Origin: Chloroflexota bacterium
GTDB lineage: Bacteria > Chloroflexota > Anaerolineae > 4572-78 > J111
Assembly (NCBI GenBank): GCA_016860845.1
Contig: BOKF01000009.1
Span: 207,869-271,868, forward strand
Length of the DNA stretch: 64,000 bases
Direction: 5' to 3'
The translations under genes and the position numbers were made by a program. Below the pieces are notes generated by a model that saw only the letters and a program-made list of their open reading frames with translations, made no database searches and was not told the origin of the DNA. The stretch's first letter is position 1. The number at the start of each line of letters is the position of its first letter. Positions 1 to 9,261 of the stretch are shown here, piece by piece.

Positions 1-65
1 ACGTCCTCTACGGTGATGCCGCCGTTTACGTTGACGACACGAACGCAAAGGATTATCCGTTCTAA
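1..65 (+). CDS. C-terminal end of a sugar ABC transporter substrate-binding protein (partial)
   Basis: An open frame enters from the left edge (first whole codon at position 3) and ends in TAA at 63-65, giving about 20 residues that finish ...AVYVDDTNAKDYPF. A short acidic tail of this kind is typical of periplasmic-binding-protein type I sugar receptors of the rhamnose/ribose class. The gene lies directly before an ATPase and two permeases of the matching importer, so the receptor role is inferred mainly from context. The N-terminal body is outside the window. Confidence 0.6.
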   Translation, partial: VLYGDAAVYVDDTNAKDYPF

Positions 66-89
66 CCACACGCCCTTCCCCAGTATTGT

Positions 90-138
90 GTGTTGCGTGT
101 TGCGTGTTCCGTTTAGGGACTTATGCAACACGCAACAC
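90..138. repeat. Heptamer-iterated hairpin
   Basis: The arm at 90-103 is made of iterated GTGTTGC words and pairs perfectly over 14 bp with 125-138. It sits between the receptor gene and the ATPase gene of the same operon. It may partly terminate or stabilise the receptor mRNA, a common arrangement where receptor is needed in excess. It belongs to the heptamer hairpin family described in the findings. Confidence 0.8.
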
Positions 139-192
139 GTGTCTTAAAGCCGCGCCGGGTTAATTATACATAATCGGTAAAGTATTATCTCT

Positions 193-1689
193 ATGGCTAA
201 CGAATTCTTAGGTCTTACCGGAATTTCTAAATCTTTTGCCGGCGTCCACGCGCTGCGGAATGTTGATCTGACCATCGAGCAGGGCCGGATTCATTGCTTG
301 GTTGGGGAAAATGGGAGTGGTAAATCAACCCTGATCAAAATTATCGCCGGGGTATATGAACGGGATAGCGGCTCCGTTGTTATCAATGGGAAGGAATTCG
401 AACATTTTCACCCCATTGACGCCATTCGTGAGGGCATCCAGGTTATTTATCAGGATTTTTCTCTTTTCCCCAATCTCACCGTGGCGGAGAACATTGCCCT
501 GAACAGAGAACTGGCCGATGGGCGCCGCCTGGTGAACTGGCGGCATGTCCACGATATTGCGGCTAATGCTCTGGCTCAAATTGAGGTGAATATCCCCCTT
601 GATGTAACCGTTGGCGAGGTATCGGTCGCTAATAAGCAACTCATCGCCATTGCCAAAGCCTTACGCCAGAGAGCGCGGCTCATCATTATGGATGAGCCAA
701 CCAGCGCGCTGACCGAGCGGGAAATCCGGGTGTTGTTTGCGGTGATTCGGAAATTGCAGGAGCGACAAAATATTGCCTTTCTTTTCGTTAGTCACAAACT
801 GAACGAAGTTTTGGAGATTTCTGAGAAGATTATCGTCATCCGCAACGGCAAAATTGTCAGCGTGGGGGAGTGCAGTGAATATGACAGCGCCCGCTTAATC
901 TATGAAATGACCGGGCATACCATCACCGAAAAAGTCTATGATTTCGAACCCAACTTGAGCCAGCCGGCCTTGTTCAAGGTTGAAAATTTGAACGCTAACC
1001 GGGTGCTGAAGGACATCAATTTGGAATTACGAGCCGGGGAGATTGTCGGCGTAACCGGCCTCCTGGGTTCTGGCCGCACGGAACTGGCGCTGGCGCTTTA
1101 TGGGATGCTCCCGATTGAGTCCGGCCGGATCTATGTAGACCAAAAGCCCGTTGTCATTCACTCCAATCGAGACGCCATTGCGCATGGGATTGGCTATTTA
1201 CCCGAAGATCGGCTGACCGAGGGCTTGTTTTTGGAACAATCGGTGGCGCGGAATGTAGTGGTGCGCACCATCGGCAACTTACGAGACGCCCTGGGGTTGA
1301 CCGATCCCAGAAAAATTAACGGGCAGGTAAACCAGTGGGTTGAGGGGCTGCGGATCAAGACCTCGAACCCGGCCTTGCCTGTCAAAACGTTATCCGGCGG
1401 TAATCAGCAGCGGGTGGTTCTGGCCAAGTGGCTGGCCAGTAAGCCGAAGGTCATGATTTTAAATGGCCCTACGGTCGGCGTGGATGTAGGCTCCAAAGGT
1501 GAACTCCACAGTTTAATGAAGGAGTTAGCGGGTGAAGGGATGGGTTTGTTAGTAATTTCTGATGACATCCCCGAGCTGTTGCAAACATGCAATCGAATTT
1601 TGCTCATGCGCCACGGACGCATCGTCGAGGAAATCAGATCAAAAGATACGAATGCAAATGAACTCTCTGCCAAACTCATTGAGGACTAA
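193..1689 (+). CDS. Sugar ABC transporter, fused double ATP-binding protein (RbsA/MglA/RhaT family)
   Basis: This is the energy-coupling subunit of a CUT2-type monosaccharide importer, acting on the cytoplasmic face of the membrane. The 498 residues match the family length and contain two ABC domains. The first has a canonical Walker A (GENGSGKST, residues 38-46) and a Walker B ([11 protein letters not shown]). The second has the degenerate P-loop [10 protein letters not shown] and a good signature LSGGNQQR, the usual asymmetry of this family. It is followed by two permease genes with almost no spacing, so the set forms one operon. The substrate cannot be fixed from sequence; pentose, deoxyhexose or a polyol is plausible. 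Confidence 0.93.
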   Translation: MANEFLGLTGISKSFAGVHALRNVDLTIEQGRIHCLVGENGSGKSTLIKIIAGVYERDSGSVVINGKEFEHFHPIDAIREGIQVIYQDFSLFPNLTVAENIALNRELADGRRLVNWRHVHDIAANALAQIEVNIPLDVTVGEVSVANKQLIAIAKALRQRARLIIMDEPTSALTEREIRVLFAVIRKLQERQNIAFLFVSHKLNEVLEISEKIIVIRNGKIVSVGECSEYDSARLIYEMTGHTITEKVYDFEPNLSQPALFKVENLNANRVLKDINLELRAGEIVGVTGLLGSGRTELALALYGMLPIESGRIYVDQKPVVIHSNRDAIAHGIGYLPEDRLTEGLFLEQSVARNVVVRTIGNLRDALGLTDPRKINGQVNQWVEGLRIKTSNPALPVKTLSGGNQQRVVLAKWLASKPKVMILNGPTVGVDVGSKGELHSLMKELAGEGMGLLVISDDIPELLQTCNRILLMRHGRIVEEIRSKDTNANELSAKLIED

Positions 1690-1693
1690 CAAG

Positions 1694-2692
1694 GTGAAGC
1701 GTCTTCTGCGTCGAAACGAAACTTTGGTGGCCGTGACCCTGGTTATCCTTTGTCTGGTCATCGGTTTGAATAACCCAACCTTTTTTACCGTTGGTAATGT
1801 TTTTACCCTGCTGCGCAGCAGCATTGTCACCGGTATCTTTGCTATGGCCGTGCTCATTGTGATCATTTCGGGTGGGATTGATGTTTCCTTCACCGCTATC
1901 GGCGTTTTTGCCCTCTATTCCACGGTCAAGCTGATGCTCAGTTTTGCCCCGGATGCCTCAATTTGGGTGGCCTTTATCATTGCGGCGATCATTGGGCTTG
2001 GCCTGGGCTTGATTAATGCCTTTTTCATCGCCCAGTTCAAGCTGCCGACACTCATCGTCACCCTGGGAACGTTAAGTATGTTCCATGGTTTTTTACTTTT
2101 TGCCATTGGCAATCAAATTATCCGTGATGTTCCACCAGCTTTAACCGAGTTCGCCCGGGCAGCGGTGATCCAGCTCCCCCAAGAACGCGGGACGGCTAAC
2201 CTGCACCCGGCTGTATTTCTCCTGATCGCTATTGTGATTATGGTATGGTTGTTGCTCAGGTATACCATGCTGGGGCGCGGTATCTATGCTTTGGGCGGCG
2301 CACGCGAAGCCGCCGAACGGGCCGGCTTCAATGTGACCCAAATTCAATATTTTATCTATAGCTTTGTCGGCCTGGTATCCGGCATCGCCGGGATGACGTT
2401 TGGCGCCTTGGCCCGTCAGGCCAATCCGCAGGATATTGTCGGGATGGAACTGAACGTTATCGCTGCGGTGGTTCTGGGCGGCGCTTATCTGACCGGCGGC
2501 CGGGGCACGGTCATTGGGACGCTTCTGGGCGTCATCCTGGTGGTGATTGCCAACAACAGTTTGATTCTCATCGGGGTGCCTACGGTCTGGCAGCGGGTGG
2601 TTATTGGGATTATCATCCTGGTAGGTACCGGCATACCGGCGATCCAGGAACGTCGAGCCGGTAAGGCCACGGCTGGTTTGGCGGAGGCGTAG
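1694..2692 (+). CDS. Sugar ABC transporter permease (RbsC/RhaP family), first of two
   Basis: This is an integral membrane permease of a CUT2 sugar importer, about 332 residues with 8-10 hydrophobic segments and the conserved cytoplasmic-loop region [16 protein letters not shown] chose the GTG at 1694 because GAGGA lies 8 bases before it and related proteins begin similarly (VKRLLRRNE). In-frame ATGs at 1652 and 1658, or an even longer frame from 1562, would overlap the ATPase gene and lack a ribosome binding site. Paired with the next gene, it probably forms a heterodimeric channel. Confidence 0.9.
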   Translation: MKRLLRRNETLVAVTLVILCLVIGLNNPTFFTVGNVFTLLRSSIVTGIFAMAVLIVIISGGIDVSFTAIGVFALYSTVKLMLSFAPDASIWVAFIIAAIIGLGLGLINAFFIAQFKLPTLIVTLGTLSMFHGFLLFAIGNQIIRDVPPALTEFARAAVIQLPQERGTANLHPAVFLLIAIVIMVWLLLRYTMLGRGIYALGGAREAAERAGFNVTQIQYFIYSFVGLVSGIAGMTFGALARQANPQDIVGMELNVIAAVVLGGAYLTGGRGTVIGTLLGVILVVIANNSLILIGVPTVWQRVVIGIIILVGTGIPAIQERRAGKATAGLAEA

Positions 2693-2694
2693 TT

Positions 2695-3759
2695 ATGAAT
2701 CAAACAGTTTCACGCAAACCAACCTCCATAAGCCTGCCTTTTGATTTTTACACGCTCCGCTTGTTTGTCATCGCCCTGGTTATCTTCGTCGCCTTTAGTT
2801 TGCTGCTGCCGGGCAAATTCTTCACGGTGCGCAATATGCAGTCAATGGCAGTGCAGTTGCCAGAGTTTGGCATCCTGGCGTTTGCTATTTTGATCACCAT
2901 GTTGACGGGAGGCATTGATCTTTCCATTGTGGGGACGGCCAACCTCTCGGCGATCGTAGCCGCGATGATTCTGACCGGGCTGACCGGCAATGAAGGCGCT
3001 GCGCCCGGCGTGCCGCTCGTGGTCGCTATCCTCGTATCAATGCTAGGAGCGCTGCTGGTGGGATCAATCTGCGGTTTAATTAATGGATTTCTGGTGTCGC
3101 GCATCGGTATCACCCCGATTTTGGCCACGCTGGGTACAGGCGCTATTTACACCGGCCTTTCTTTTGTCATCACGGGAGGCCCGGCCATCACCACCACCCA
3201 GTTGGCGTTCATCGGCAATGACTCGATCCTGGGGCTGCCGATTCCCATCATCGTGTTTATTTTTGTCGTCATTGCTTTTGCCATCCTCCTGAATCGAACC
3301 GTGTTTGGTTTCAATGTTTTTATGTTGGGGACAAATCCTACGGCGGCGCTTTTTTCCGGCATCAACAGCAACAGCGTCCTGCTGCGGACCTATTGGCTGG
3401 CCGGTTTGATCGCCGGCATGGCCGGTATTATCTTTCTGGCCCGCACCAATTCAGCCAAACCAGACTTTGGGGCATCCTTCATTTTGCTAACGGTTCTGAT
3501 TGCCATCCTGGGAGGCGTGAGGTATACCGGCGGTTTTGGCACGGTTTCGGGACTGGTACTGGCTGTGCTCAGTATTCAGATTCTTTCCACCGGCTTGAAC
3601 ATGTTGATGCTGGAATGGTTCCCTTCCAGCGCCGCTATTTTCTTCCGCCAGTTTGCCTGGGGTGGGTTGCTTTTGATAGCAATGGTCCTCAATTACTACT
3701 CGGAAAAACGGCGGAGCCGACAACCAAGTTCAAAGCAGTCGAACGAGTCATCCTCATAA
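2695..3759 (+). CDS. Sugar ABC transporter permease (RbsC/RhaQ family), second of two
   Basis: This second CUT2 permease has 354 residues, a cytoplasmic N-terminus and about ten membrane segments, including the family-typical stretch [15 protein letters not shown] and the loop [11 protein letters not shown]. It starts two bases after the stop of the preceding permease, which implies translational coupling. Having two non-identical permeases beside one fused ATPase is the pattern of rhamnose- and autoinducer-2-type importers rather than the ribose type with one permease. The C-terminal tail is polar and serine-rich. Confidence 0.9.
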   Translation: MNQTVSRKPTSISLPFDFYTLRLFVIALVIFVAFSLLLPGKFFTVRNMQSMAVQLPEFGILAFAILITMLTGGIDLSIVGTANLSAIVAAMILTGLTGNEGAAPGVPLVVAILVSMLGALLVGSICGLINGFLVSRIGITPILATLGTGAIYTGLSFVITGGPAITTTQLAFIGNDSILGLPIPIIVFIFVVIAFAILLNRTVFGFNVFMLGTNPTAALFSGINSNSVLLRTYWLAGLIAGMAGIIFLARTNSAKPDFGASFILLTVLIAILGGVRYTGGFGTVSGLVLAVLSIQILSTGLNMLMLEWFPSSAAIFFRQFAWGGLLLIAMVLNYYSEKRRSRQPSSKQSNESSS

Positions 3760-3790
3760 AAATTTATTCTACTCAAGAAGGTGTCCACTG

Positions 3791-4681
3791 ATGAAAAAAA
3801 TCGCATATCTTGGTTTAGGGATTATGGGCCGGGGCATGGCTGGCAACCTGCTCAAGGCCGGTTACGAGGTGACGGTCTGGAACCGGACCCCGGAACGCGC
3901 TGCCCCGCTGGTGGCGCAGGGAGCCAAACAGGCTGATTCACCCGCTCAAGCCGCCGCCGGAGCCGAGGTCATTATGTACTGCCTCAGCGACGATAAATCT
4001 GTGGAAGACCTGGTCTTTGGCAGCGGCAATTTGCTTGCGAACGTGCGCCAGGGCCAGATTGTGGTGGATATGACCACCTGTCACCCCGACACCACCCGCA
4101 AAGAGGCCGCCGCCTACGCCGAAAAAGGGGTAGAGTTTCTCGACGCGCCGGTGTTTGGCAGCAAGAACGAGGCGGCCAACGGCGGTCTGTGGATTGTGGT
4201 CGGCGGGAAAAAAGAATTGTTTGAGCAGGTCAAGCCGACCCTGGACGTGCTGAGTGAAACAACCCACTACATGGGCGGCACGGCCATGGGCACTTCGATG
4301 AAACTGGTCGGCAACCTGGTGGTTGCATCCCAGTTGGAGGCGTTGGGCGAGGCCATGATCCTGGCGACCAAAGCCGGCCTCAACCCGGAGGATGTGCTGG
4401 GCGTGCTGCATGTGACCGATTTCAAATCGCCCATCTTCGACGGCGTGGGCCAGGCTCTGATCAACCGCGACTTTAGCACGCACTTCGCCCTGAAACTGAT
4501 GCTTAAAGACGCCCACCTGATTTCCCGTTTTGCCCAGGATTTGAACGTGCCGATCCCGGCCTCAGCCGCTACCCGCGAGGTCATCAAGGCCGCGGTCAAC
4601 AAGGGCTGGGGCGAGTTGAACGCTTCGGCCTTTATCCAGGCTCTGGAAGAGCTGGCCGGGGTGCAGGTGAAAAAGCAGTAG
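3791..4681 (+). CDS. NAD(P)-dependent beta-hydroxyacid dehydrogenase (GLYR / 3-hydroxyisobutyrate dehydrogenase family)
   Basis: The enzyme oxidises or reduces a small beta-hydroxyacid/semialdehyde pair. The N-terminal Rossmann motif is [11 protein letters not shown] (7-17) and the catalytic lysine is K171 in GTSMKLVGN. The substrate loop reads [15 protein letters not shown] rather than the DAPVSGG of 3-hydroxyisobutyrate dehydrogenase. That loop is closer to the glyoxylate/succinic-semialdehyde reductase subgroup. At 296 residues it has the family length. It starts 31 bases after the second permease and probably belongs to the sugar-importer operon, handling an acid breakdown product. The exact substrate is unknown. 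Confidence 0.88.
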   Translation: MKKIAYLGLGIMGRGMAGNLLKAGYEVTVWNRTPERAAPLVAQGAKQADSPAQAAAGAEVIMYCLSDDKSVEDLVFGSGNLLANVRQGQIVVDMTTCHPDTTRKEAAAYAEKGVEFLDAPVFGSKNEAANGGLWIVVGGKKELFEQVKPTLDVLSETTHYMGGTAMGTSMKLVGNLVVASQLEALGEAMILATKAGLNPEDVLGVLHVTDFKSPIFDGVGQALINRDFSTHFALKLMLKDAHLISRFAQDLNVPIPASAATREVIKAAVNKGWGELNASAFIQALEELAGVQVKKQ

Positions 4682-4720
4682 TATCTGCTCGTCTCGTTAA
4701 AACTTCTCGAACTTTTACAG

Positions 4721-4749
4721 TTGTCAACAAGTTTGTCTAATGATATAAT
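4721..4749 (+). promoter_or_regulatory. Sigma70-type promoter of the mazEF pair
   Basis: TTGTCA (4721-4726) and TATAAT (4744-4749) are separated by exactly 17 bp. The predicted transcription start is near 4756, about 40 bases before the antitoxin start codon. Confidence 0.8.
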
Positions 4750-4750
4750 C

Positions 4751-4775
4751 ATCGTATCTTTTTTGTAGATACGAT
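4751..4775. promoter_or_regulatory. Candidate operator palindrome at the mazEF transcription start
   Basis: ATCGTATCT (4751-4759) and AGATACGAT (4767-4775) form a perfect 9-bp inverted repeat with a T-rich 7-base centre, just downstream of the -10 box. AbrB/MazE antitoxins bind such palindromes to repress their own operon, so autoregulation is the likely role (inferred). Confidence 0.65.
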
Positions 4776-4796
4776 ACTGACTGTGGAGAGCAGAAT

Positions 4797-5042
4797 ATGA
4801 TGCAAGCGCGAGTGCAAAAATGGGGCAATAGTCTGGCTGTTCGTATTCCTAAACCCTTTGCCCTGGAAATTGGGCTGGAAAAAAATACCCTCGTTACCGT
4901 TTCTATTTCGGAAGGTAAATTATTACTTGAGCCAATAATTGAACCCAAATATACGCTCGAACAAATGTTAGCCGAAGTGACTGAGGATAATCTGCACCAC
5001 GAAGTTGAGACAGGTGAAGCTGTAGGTAACGAGGTGTGGTGA
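4797..5042 (+). CDS. MazE-type antitoxin, AbrB-fold DNA-binding protein
   Basis: This 81-residue protein starts [22 protein letters not shown] after its first few residues, the classic AbrB/SpoVT swapped-hairpin DNA-binding motif of MazE. The acidic C-terminal half ([27 protein letters not shown]) is the expected toxin-neutralising tail. The toxin gene starts 4 bases after its stop codon. It probably represses its own promoter through the palindrome at 4751-4775. I used the ATG at 4797; an ATG one codon later is equally possible. Confidence 0.92.
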   Translation: MMQARVQKWGNSLAVRIPKPFALEIGLEKNTLVTVSISEGKLLLEPIIEPKYTLEQMLAEVTEDNLHHEVETGEAVGNEVW

Positions 5043-5046
5043 AAAG

Positions 5047-5379
5047 ATGGCTTATGTCCCTGAACGAGGTGATGCGGTGTGGTTAAGTTTTACACCCCAA
5101 GCCGGTCACGAACAAGCTGGACGACGCCCCGCGATTGTATTATCCCCAAAATCTTATAATCAGAAGGTGGGTTTGGCGATTTTTTGTCCGATTACGAACC
5201 AGATCAAGGGCTATCCGTTTGAGGTGATGTTACCAAAAGAGGTCGGCGTGACGGGCGTAATTTTATCAGATCAGGTGAAGAGTTTAGATTGGCGGGTCAG
5301 AAAAGCAGAATTTATTGGTTCATTGCCAGAGGAAGTGATAAACGAAGTCTTGGCAAAACTGGGTATCCTGTTGGAATAA
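5047..5379 (+). CDS. MazF-type endoribonuclease toxin
   Basis: The 110 residues match the MazF/PemK/ChpB fold. The sequence RGDAVWLSFTPQAGHEQAGRRPAIVLSP carries the conserved loop with the catalytic-type Arg and the RPAIVLSP strand. The stretch VILSDQVKSLDWRVRKAEFIG matches the family's second conserved block (DQ-KSLDW-R). Enzymes of this family cut mRNA at short specific sequences. The 4-base spacing after the antitoxin shows a standard operon order. The pair sits between the sugar-importer operon and the FGGY kinase with its own promoter, as an accessory module would. Confidence 0.93.
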   Translation: MAYVPERGDAVWLSFTPQAGHEQAGRRPAIVLSPKSYNQKVGLAIFCPITNQIKGYPFEVMLPKEVGVTGVILSDQVKSLDWRVRKAEFIGSLPEEVINEVLAKLGILLE

Positions 5380-5424
5380 GAGAGATGGGTCAGCACGAGC
5401 CAGCAGCACCCCACCCACACCCTC

Positions 5425-5456
5425 TTTCTGACGACTGGTTACTGACGACTGACAGC
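5425..5456. repeat. Heptamer-iterated tract before the FGGY kinase
   Basis: The tract consists of about four 7-nt words of the CTGACGA / CTGGTTA type. No clear second arm is present here, so it is a half element of the family. Confidence 0.55.
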
Positions 5457-5476
5457 TATTTTCAGAGGTGATTTGT

Positions 5477-7030
5477 ATGCCAGGACCTTACATAATCGGC
5501 ATTGACTTTGGCACCGAAAGCGTGCGCGTGGGCATCTTTGATGGGGCCGGACAGCCGGTCGCCTTTGCTTCGCAGGAGTACCCGCTCTACCATCCCCACC
5601 CCGGCTGGGCCGAGCAGAAACCCGACGAGTGGTGGGCGGCGCTGGTCCGGGCAACGCGGGCCGTGCTGGAAAAAAGCGGCGTGGCCAAAGAAGAAATCGC
5701 CGGCCTGGGGGCGGACTGCACCAGTTGCACCGTCGTGCCGATGGATGAAAAATTCCAGCCCCTGCGCCCCGCTATTATCTGGATGGATGTCCGCGCTGCC
5801 GACCAGGCGCGCCGCATCGCTGCCAGCGGTCACCCGGCCCTCAAATACAACGGCTTTGGCAATGTCTCTGCCGAGTGGCTGCCCTGCAAAACCCTCTGGT
5901 TCAAGGAAAATGAGCCGGAGCTGTACCGCCAGGCGGCTTACGTGGGCGAGTTTATTGACTGGCTGACCTACCGCCTGACCGGCGAATGGGTGGCCAGCAT
6001 CAACAACACCAGCATTCGCTGGTATTACGACCGGGCCGAAGGCGGCTGGCCGGAGAGCTTTTACGAACAAATTGGCCTGGGGGATTTGATCCCGAAATTC
6101 CCGCCTAAAGTGCTGGACATGGGGGTTGTCGCCGGGAGACTGCGCCCGGACGTGGCCAACGAACTCGGCTTGCCGGCGGGCATCCCGGTGGCCGAAGGCG
6201 GAGCGGACGCTTTCGTGGCGATGGTCGGCCTGAATGTGCTCCGGCCCGGCCAGATGGCCTTCATCACCGGCTCGTCGCACCTAACCCTGGGCCAGAGCGC
6301 CCAGCCTTTACACGCGCGGGGCATCTTCGGCGCGTACACCGACGCCGTGCTGCCCGGCCAGTATACCGTGGAAGGCGGCCAGGTCTCGACCGGCTCGGTG
6401 GTCAAGTGGTTCAAAGAAAACTTCTGCGGCAGGGAAACGGCTCAGGCGGCAGCGCGGGGGGTGGACGTGTACACCGTCCTCGACGAGCTAGCCGCGCCGA
6501 TACCGCCCGGCTCAGAGGGGCTGATCGTGCTGGATTACTGGCAGGGGAATCGCACCCCCTATGTTGACCCGGAAGCGCGGGGGATCATGCGCGGGCTGTC
6601 ACTCAAGCACACTACGGGTCACATGTTCCGGGCCATCATCGAAGGCATTGCCTACGGCACAGAGCATATTTTACGGACCTTCCGCCAGAATGGCTATGTG
6701 GTGGAGGAGATGGTCGCTGCCGGCGGGCCAACCAAAAGCCCGCTGTGGATGCAAATTCACGCCGATGTCAGCAATGTACCGATCACCCTCACCCGTGTGC
6801 CCGATGGCCCGGCCCTGGGTTCGGCTATTTTAGGCGCGGTGGCTGCCGGTCTCTACCCCGACGTGCAAACCGCTGCTGGCAAAATGGTTCAGGTCCGCAG
6901 CCGGATTGAGCCAAACCCTGCAGTACACCAGGCGTATCAGTTTTACGTTGACCAGTACATCAACACCTACCCGCCGCTGCAAGAACTAACCCATGCCCTG
7001 ACTCGCCACGTCGAGGCGCAGAAGAAGTAG
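5477..7030 (+). CDS. FGGY-family carbohydrate kinase, ribulokinase-like
   Basis: The enzyme is predicted to phosphorylate a pentulose or polyol-derived sugar with ATP. The N-terminal phosphate-binding motif is YIIGIDFGTESVRVG. Further ribulokinase-type blocks are ITGSSHLTLG, EGGQVSTGSVVKWF and the nucleotide-binding AAGGPTKSPLWMQIHADV. At 517 residues it is slightly shorter than E. coli AraB and within the FGGY range. The ATG at 5477 is preferred over an in-frame GTG at 5468, because AGAGG lies 8 bases upstream of the ATG. It may act on the sugar imported by the system at 193-3759, although the mazEF pair intervenes. Confidence 0.9.
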   Translation: MPGPYIIGIDFGTESVRVGIFDGAGQPVAFASQEYPLYHPHPGWAEQKPDEWWAALVRATRAVLEKSGVAKEEIAGLGADCTSCTVVPMDEKFQPLRPAIIWMDVRAADQARRIAASGHPALKYNGFGNVSAEWLPCKTLWFKENEPELYRQAAYVGEFIDWLTYRLTGEWVASINNTSIRWYYDRAEGGWPESFYEQIGLGDLIPKFPPKVLDMGVVAGRLRPDVANELGLPAGIPVAEGGADAFVAMVGLNVLRPGQMAFITGSSHLTLGQSAQPLHARGIFGAYTDAVLPGQYTVEGGQVSTGSVVKWFKENFCGRETAQAAARGVDVYTVLDELAAPIPPGSEGLIVLDYWQGNRTPYVDPEARGIMRGLSLKHTTGHMFRAIIEGIAYGTEHILRTFRQNGYVVEEMVAAGGPTKSPLWMQIHADVSNVPITLTRVPDGPALGSAILGAVAAGLYPDVQTAAGKMVQVRSRIEPNPAVHQAYQFYVDQYINTYPPLQELTHALTRHVEAQKK

Positions 7031-7061
7031 GCTTCACCCCTTCTTCATAAGTTGATTGACC

Positions 7062-7090
7062 AAAAGAGCTACGCCTTGTAGCTCTTTTTT
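7062..7090 (+). terminator. Rho-independent terminator after the FGGY kinase
   Basis: AAAAGAGCTAC (7062-7072) pairs perfectly with 7078-7088 around a 5-base loop, and the T-run follows directly. Confidence 0.9.
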
Positions 7091-7183
7091 ATTTCCAGAA
7101 ATCATCCAGGTGGGTATAGCCGATCAGGCGTTAGCGGTGTTAAGCTTGGAGCGCGTTGAACAATCAAGCGAAGGAGCCTTACT

Positions 7184-7477
7184 ATGACCGAGAAAGAACT
7201 CTACCAGGCCAACATTGAAGCACAACTCAAAGATTGGCTCGCCGGAATTGGAAAATTAAAGGATAAATTTAGCCAGGCTGGAGCTAAAGGCCGGAGTGAT
7301 GAGCAGCTCCAGGTCCTGTCCCGGAACCTGGAAGAGATCGAGAGAAAGTTGGCCCAAGTGATTCAGGCGGATGAAGGACAATGGGAGGCGTATAAGGTTG
7401 AGTTAGATGAAGCTCTGGTATCGTGGCGGTACAATTACGAGCAAGCTCAGGCAGATATATTAAAAACCGACGAGTAA
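7184..7477 (+). CDS. Small coiled-coil protein (sll1863-type stress protein-like)
   Basis: This soluble 97-residue protein is almost entirely alpha-helical, with heptad patterns through LSRNLEEIERKLAQVIQ and the C-terminal helix. The start MTEKELYQANIEAQLKDWLAGIGKLKDK resembles small cyanobacterial/proteobacterial coiled-coil proteins annotated as sll1863-type stress proteins. That match is from memory and moderate. It is preceded by AAGGAG 7 bases upstream of the ATG and stands alone between a terminator and a convergent peptidase gene. No enzymatic motif is visible. Confidence 0.7.
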   Translation: MTEKELYQANIEAQLKDWLAGIGKLKDKFSQAGAKGRSDEQLQVLSRNLEEIERKLAQVIQADEGQWEAYKVELDEALVSWRYNYEQAQADILKTDE

Positions 7478-7491
7478 AGCCGAAGCGCACA

Positions 7492-8622
7492 TTACTCCAA
7501 CTGTACCAACAACTCCGCTACAAGCGCCGCCCGCAGCGGCAAAGCGTCCAAAACGACGTACTCAGACAGGGCATGAGCGCCATAGCCTAACGCGCCCAGC
7601 CCGTCGAGGGTCGGCACCCCCAGCGCAGAAGTAAAGTTGCCATCGCTGCCGCCGCCTGAGCCAATTTTGCCTACCTCAAACCCCAATCCTTGGGCAACAG
7701 TGCGGGCCTTTTCGAAGAGGTCCAGACCGCCCGGTGTCTCCTCAAAGGGCCAGCGATTGATGCCGCCGGTCACTCGCACCTGGCAGCCGGGTAGCTGCGG
7801 CGACAAATTCAGAATTCTTTGGGTCAATGCTTCACCATCAGCCCGAGTCATCACCCGTAAATCAATTTCCGCGCGGGCGTGCGGAGCAATAACGTTAGAG
7901 CGTTCACCGCCGGAAATCACGCCGACATTAACGGTGATGCCGTGGGTCAGGTCGGTCATCGCGTGCAAGATTTGAATCTGGCGGGCCAACTCCTCAATGG
8001 CGCTGGCGCCCTTCTCTGGGTCAACACCGGCATGCGCGGCCACGCCTGTAACTTCCAGCTCAAAACGGCCTACCCCTTTGCGCCAGGTAGTCAGCGGCCC
8101 ATTGCGGGAGCCTTCCAGAACCAGGCAGTAGCTGCTCCGGTGAGCCTCTGCCTCAATCAGCTCGCGCGAGGTCGGGCTGCCAATCTCTTCATCGCTCGTG
8201 AGCAGGTAGACCAGTTTATGCTGCGGCTGCAAGCCCAGCTTATGAATGCCCTGTAAGGCAAACAAGCCATTAAGTGTACCGGCCTTCATATCGTAGACAC
8301 CCGGACCCTGACCGTGTCCGCTTTCAATAGAGAAGGGACGCTTTTTAGCCTCGCCCAGGGGCCAGACGGTGTCGAAGTGGCAGAGGACCAATATTTGCCG
8401 CTCACCTGCCCCATAAGTGATGATGTAATGATCGCCCATTTCCGGCTGCCGGTGAATTGCGGCCAATGTTCCACCCGCTTCCACAAAAGCCTGGGCCATC
8501 ATTTGGCCCATAATATCTACGGCGACTTTGTCATAAGTCGGCGAGTCCTGATTGACCCACTGGGCTAACCGTTCCACCATGGCCGCCTGTTGGTTGGAGA
8601 GATAATCTAAAATTTTACTCAT
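7492..8622 (-). CDS. M20 family metallopeptidase (carboxypeptidase G2-like)
   Basis: This is a predicted co-catalytic zinc exopeptidase or deacylase. The metal and catalytic residues are visible: LCHFDTVWP (HxD), GVYDMKAG (bridging Asp), TSDEEIGS (Glu-Glu) and LGYGAHALSEY (distal His). The 376 residues contain the usual catalytic domain with an inserted dimerisation domain (GVGRFELEVTGVAAHAGVDPEKGASAIEE). Its ATG overlaps the TGA of the upstream GNAT gene (ATGA), so the two are translationally coupled. There is no signal peptide, so it is probably cytoplasmic. Confidence 0.92.
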   Translation of the reverse strand: MSKILDYLSNQQAAMVERLAQWVNQDSPTYDKVAVDIMGQMMAQAFVEAGGTLAAIHRQPEMGDHYIITYGAGERQILVLCHFDTVWPLGEAKKRPFSIESGHGQGPGVYDMKAGTLNGLFALQGIHKLGLQPQHKLVYLLTSDEEIGSPTSRELIEAEAHRSSYCLVLEGSRNGPLTTWRKGVGRFELEVTGVAAHAGVDPEKGASAIEELARQIQILHAMTDLTHGITVNVGVISGGERSNVIAPHARAEIDLRVMTRADGEALTQRILNLSPQLPGCQVRVTGGINRWPFEETPGGLDLFEKARTVAQGLGFEVGKIGSGGGSDGNFTSALGVPTLDGLGALGYGAHALSEYVVLDALPLRAALVAELLVQLE

Positions 8623-9185
8623 GTTTCGAGGTCTTTAGCCGAAATGGGCCGGGTATACTCAGCCATAATCACAATTTGCGTACCCAGAAACTGGCCGTGA
8701 TTCTGGTGAAAAACGAACCCATGGCCTTGGTAAAACTTACGGGCCGGGGTATTGCTGGCCTGGACGGAGACAAAGCACTGCTGCATATGGGCTTTGGCCA
8801 GCGCTGCAAAGCCGGTTTTGAGAATAGCCGTACCGATACCCTCGTGCTGGTACTCCGGCAGCACATAAAGCCGGACTAATTCGGCCCGGCGCTGCGTGGG
8901 GTGATAGCGCTGCAAAAAATGGCCAAAACCCACCACCTCCTGATTCAATTCCGCCACGTAAAACCAATGACCCGGCGCGTCCACGGCGTCGGCCAGATTT
9001 TCGGGCCGGTAGGACCGCTCCAAAAATTCGCGCCGGTTTTCGGGGGCAATCGTTTGATTGTAGGTGGCGTCCCAGGTTATTCGGGCGACATGGGCCACCT
9101 GGGGCAGGTCGGCGAGGGTTACAAGCCTGATGGTTAAGCCCTCGGGTGGGCTTAACAAAAACAGGGGGTTCAGATTTTCTTCCAT
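8619..9185 (-). CDS. GNAT family N-acetyltransferase
   Basis: The 188-residue protein has a single GNAT domain. The acetyl-CoA pyrophosphate-binding segment is RLYVLPEYQHEGIGTAILKTGF, which keeps the Q/RxxGxG/A core. The C-terminal FYQGHGFVFHQ strand is also characteristic. It forms an overlapping pair with the M20 peptidase, which suggests that both act on the same amino-acylated or peptidic substrate (inference). The acceptor is unknown. Confidence 0.88.
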   Translation of the reverse strand: MEENLNPLFLLSPPEGLTIRLVTLADLPQVAHVARITWDATYNQTIAPENRREFLERSYRPENLADAVDAPGHWFYVAELNQEVVGFGHFLQRYHPTQRRAELVRLYVLPEYQHEGIGTAILKTGFAALAKAHMQQCFVSVQASNTPARKFYQGHGFVFHQNHGQFLGTQIVIMAEYTRPISAKDLET

Positions 9186-9191
9186 AATGAA

Positions 9192-9257
9192 AAGTCCTTC
9201 GGCTAAACTCTAATAATAACACACCTTGGGCTATTAGAGAATTTTCCGAAAGGACTT
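9192..9257. terminator. Two-step intergenic hairpin between acetyltransferase genes
   Basis: The outer arms 9192-9202 and 9246-9257 (AAGTCCTTCGG and its near-complement) enclose inner arms CTCTAATA (9208-9215) and TATTAGAG (9232-9239). On the minus strand the structure ends in ...GGACTTTTC, so it could weakly terminate the upstream gene. It separates the two acetyltransferase genes into different units. Confidence 0.6.
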
Positions 9258-9261
9258 CTGT

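Noticed and set aside
1562..1693. Long N-terminus for the first permease
   Set aside because: It would overlap the ATPase gene by 128 bases and encode a Cys/Ser-rich stretch unlike permease N-termini; GTG at 1694 has a good ribosome binding site.
3938..4516. 192-residue minus-strand ORF within the dehydrogenase gene
   Set aside because: Antisense shadow of a clear dehydrogenase; rich in His/Gln/Val typical of GC-rich antisense frames.
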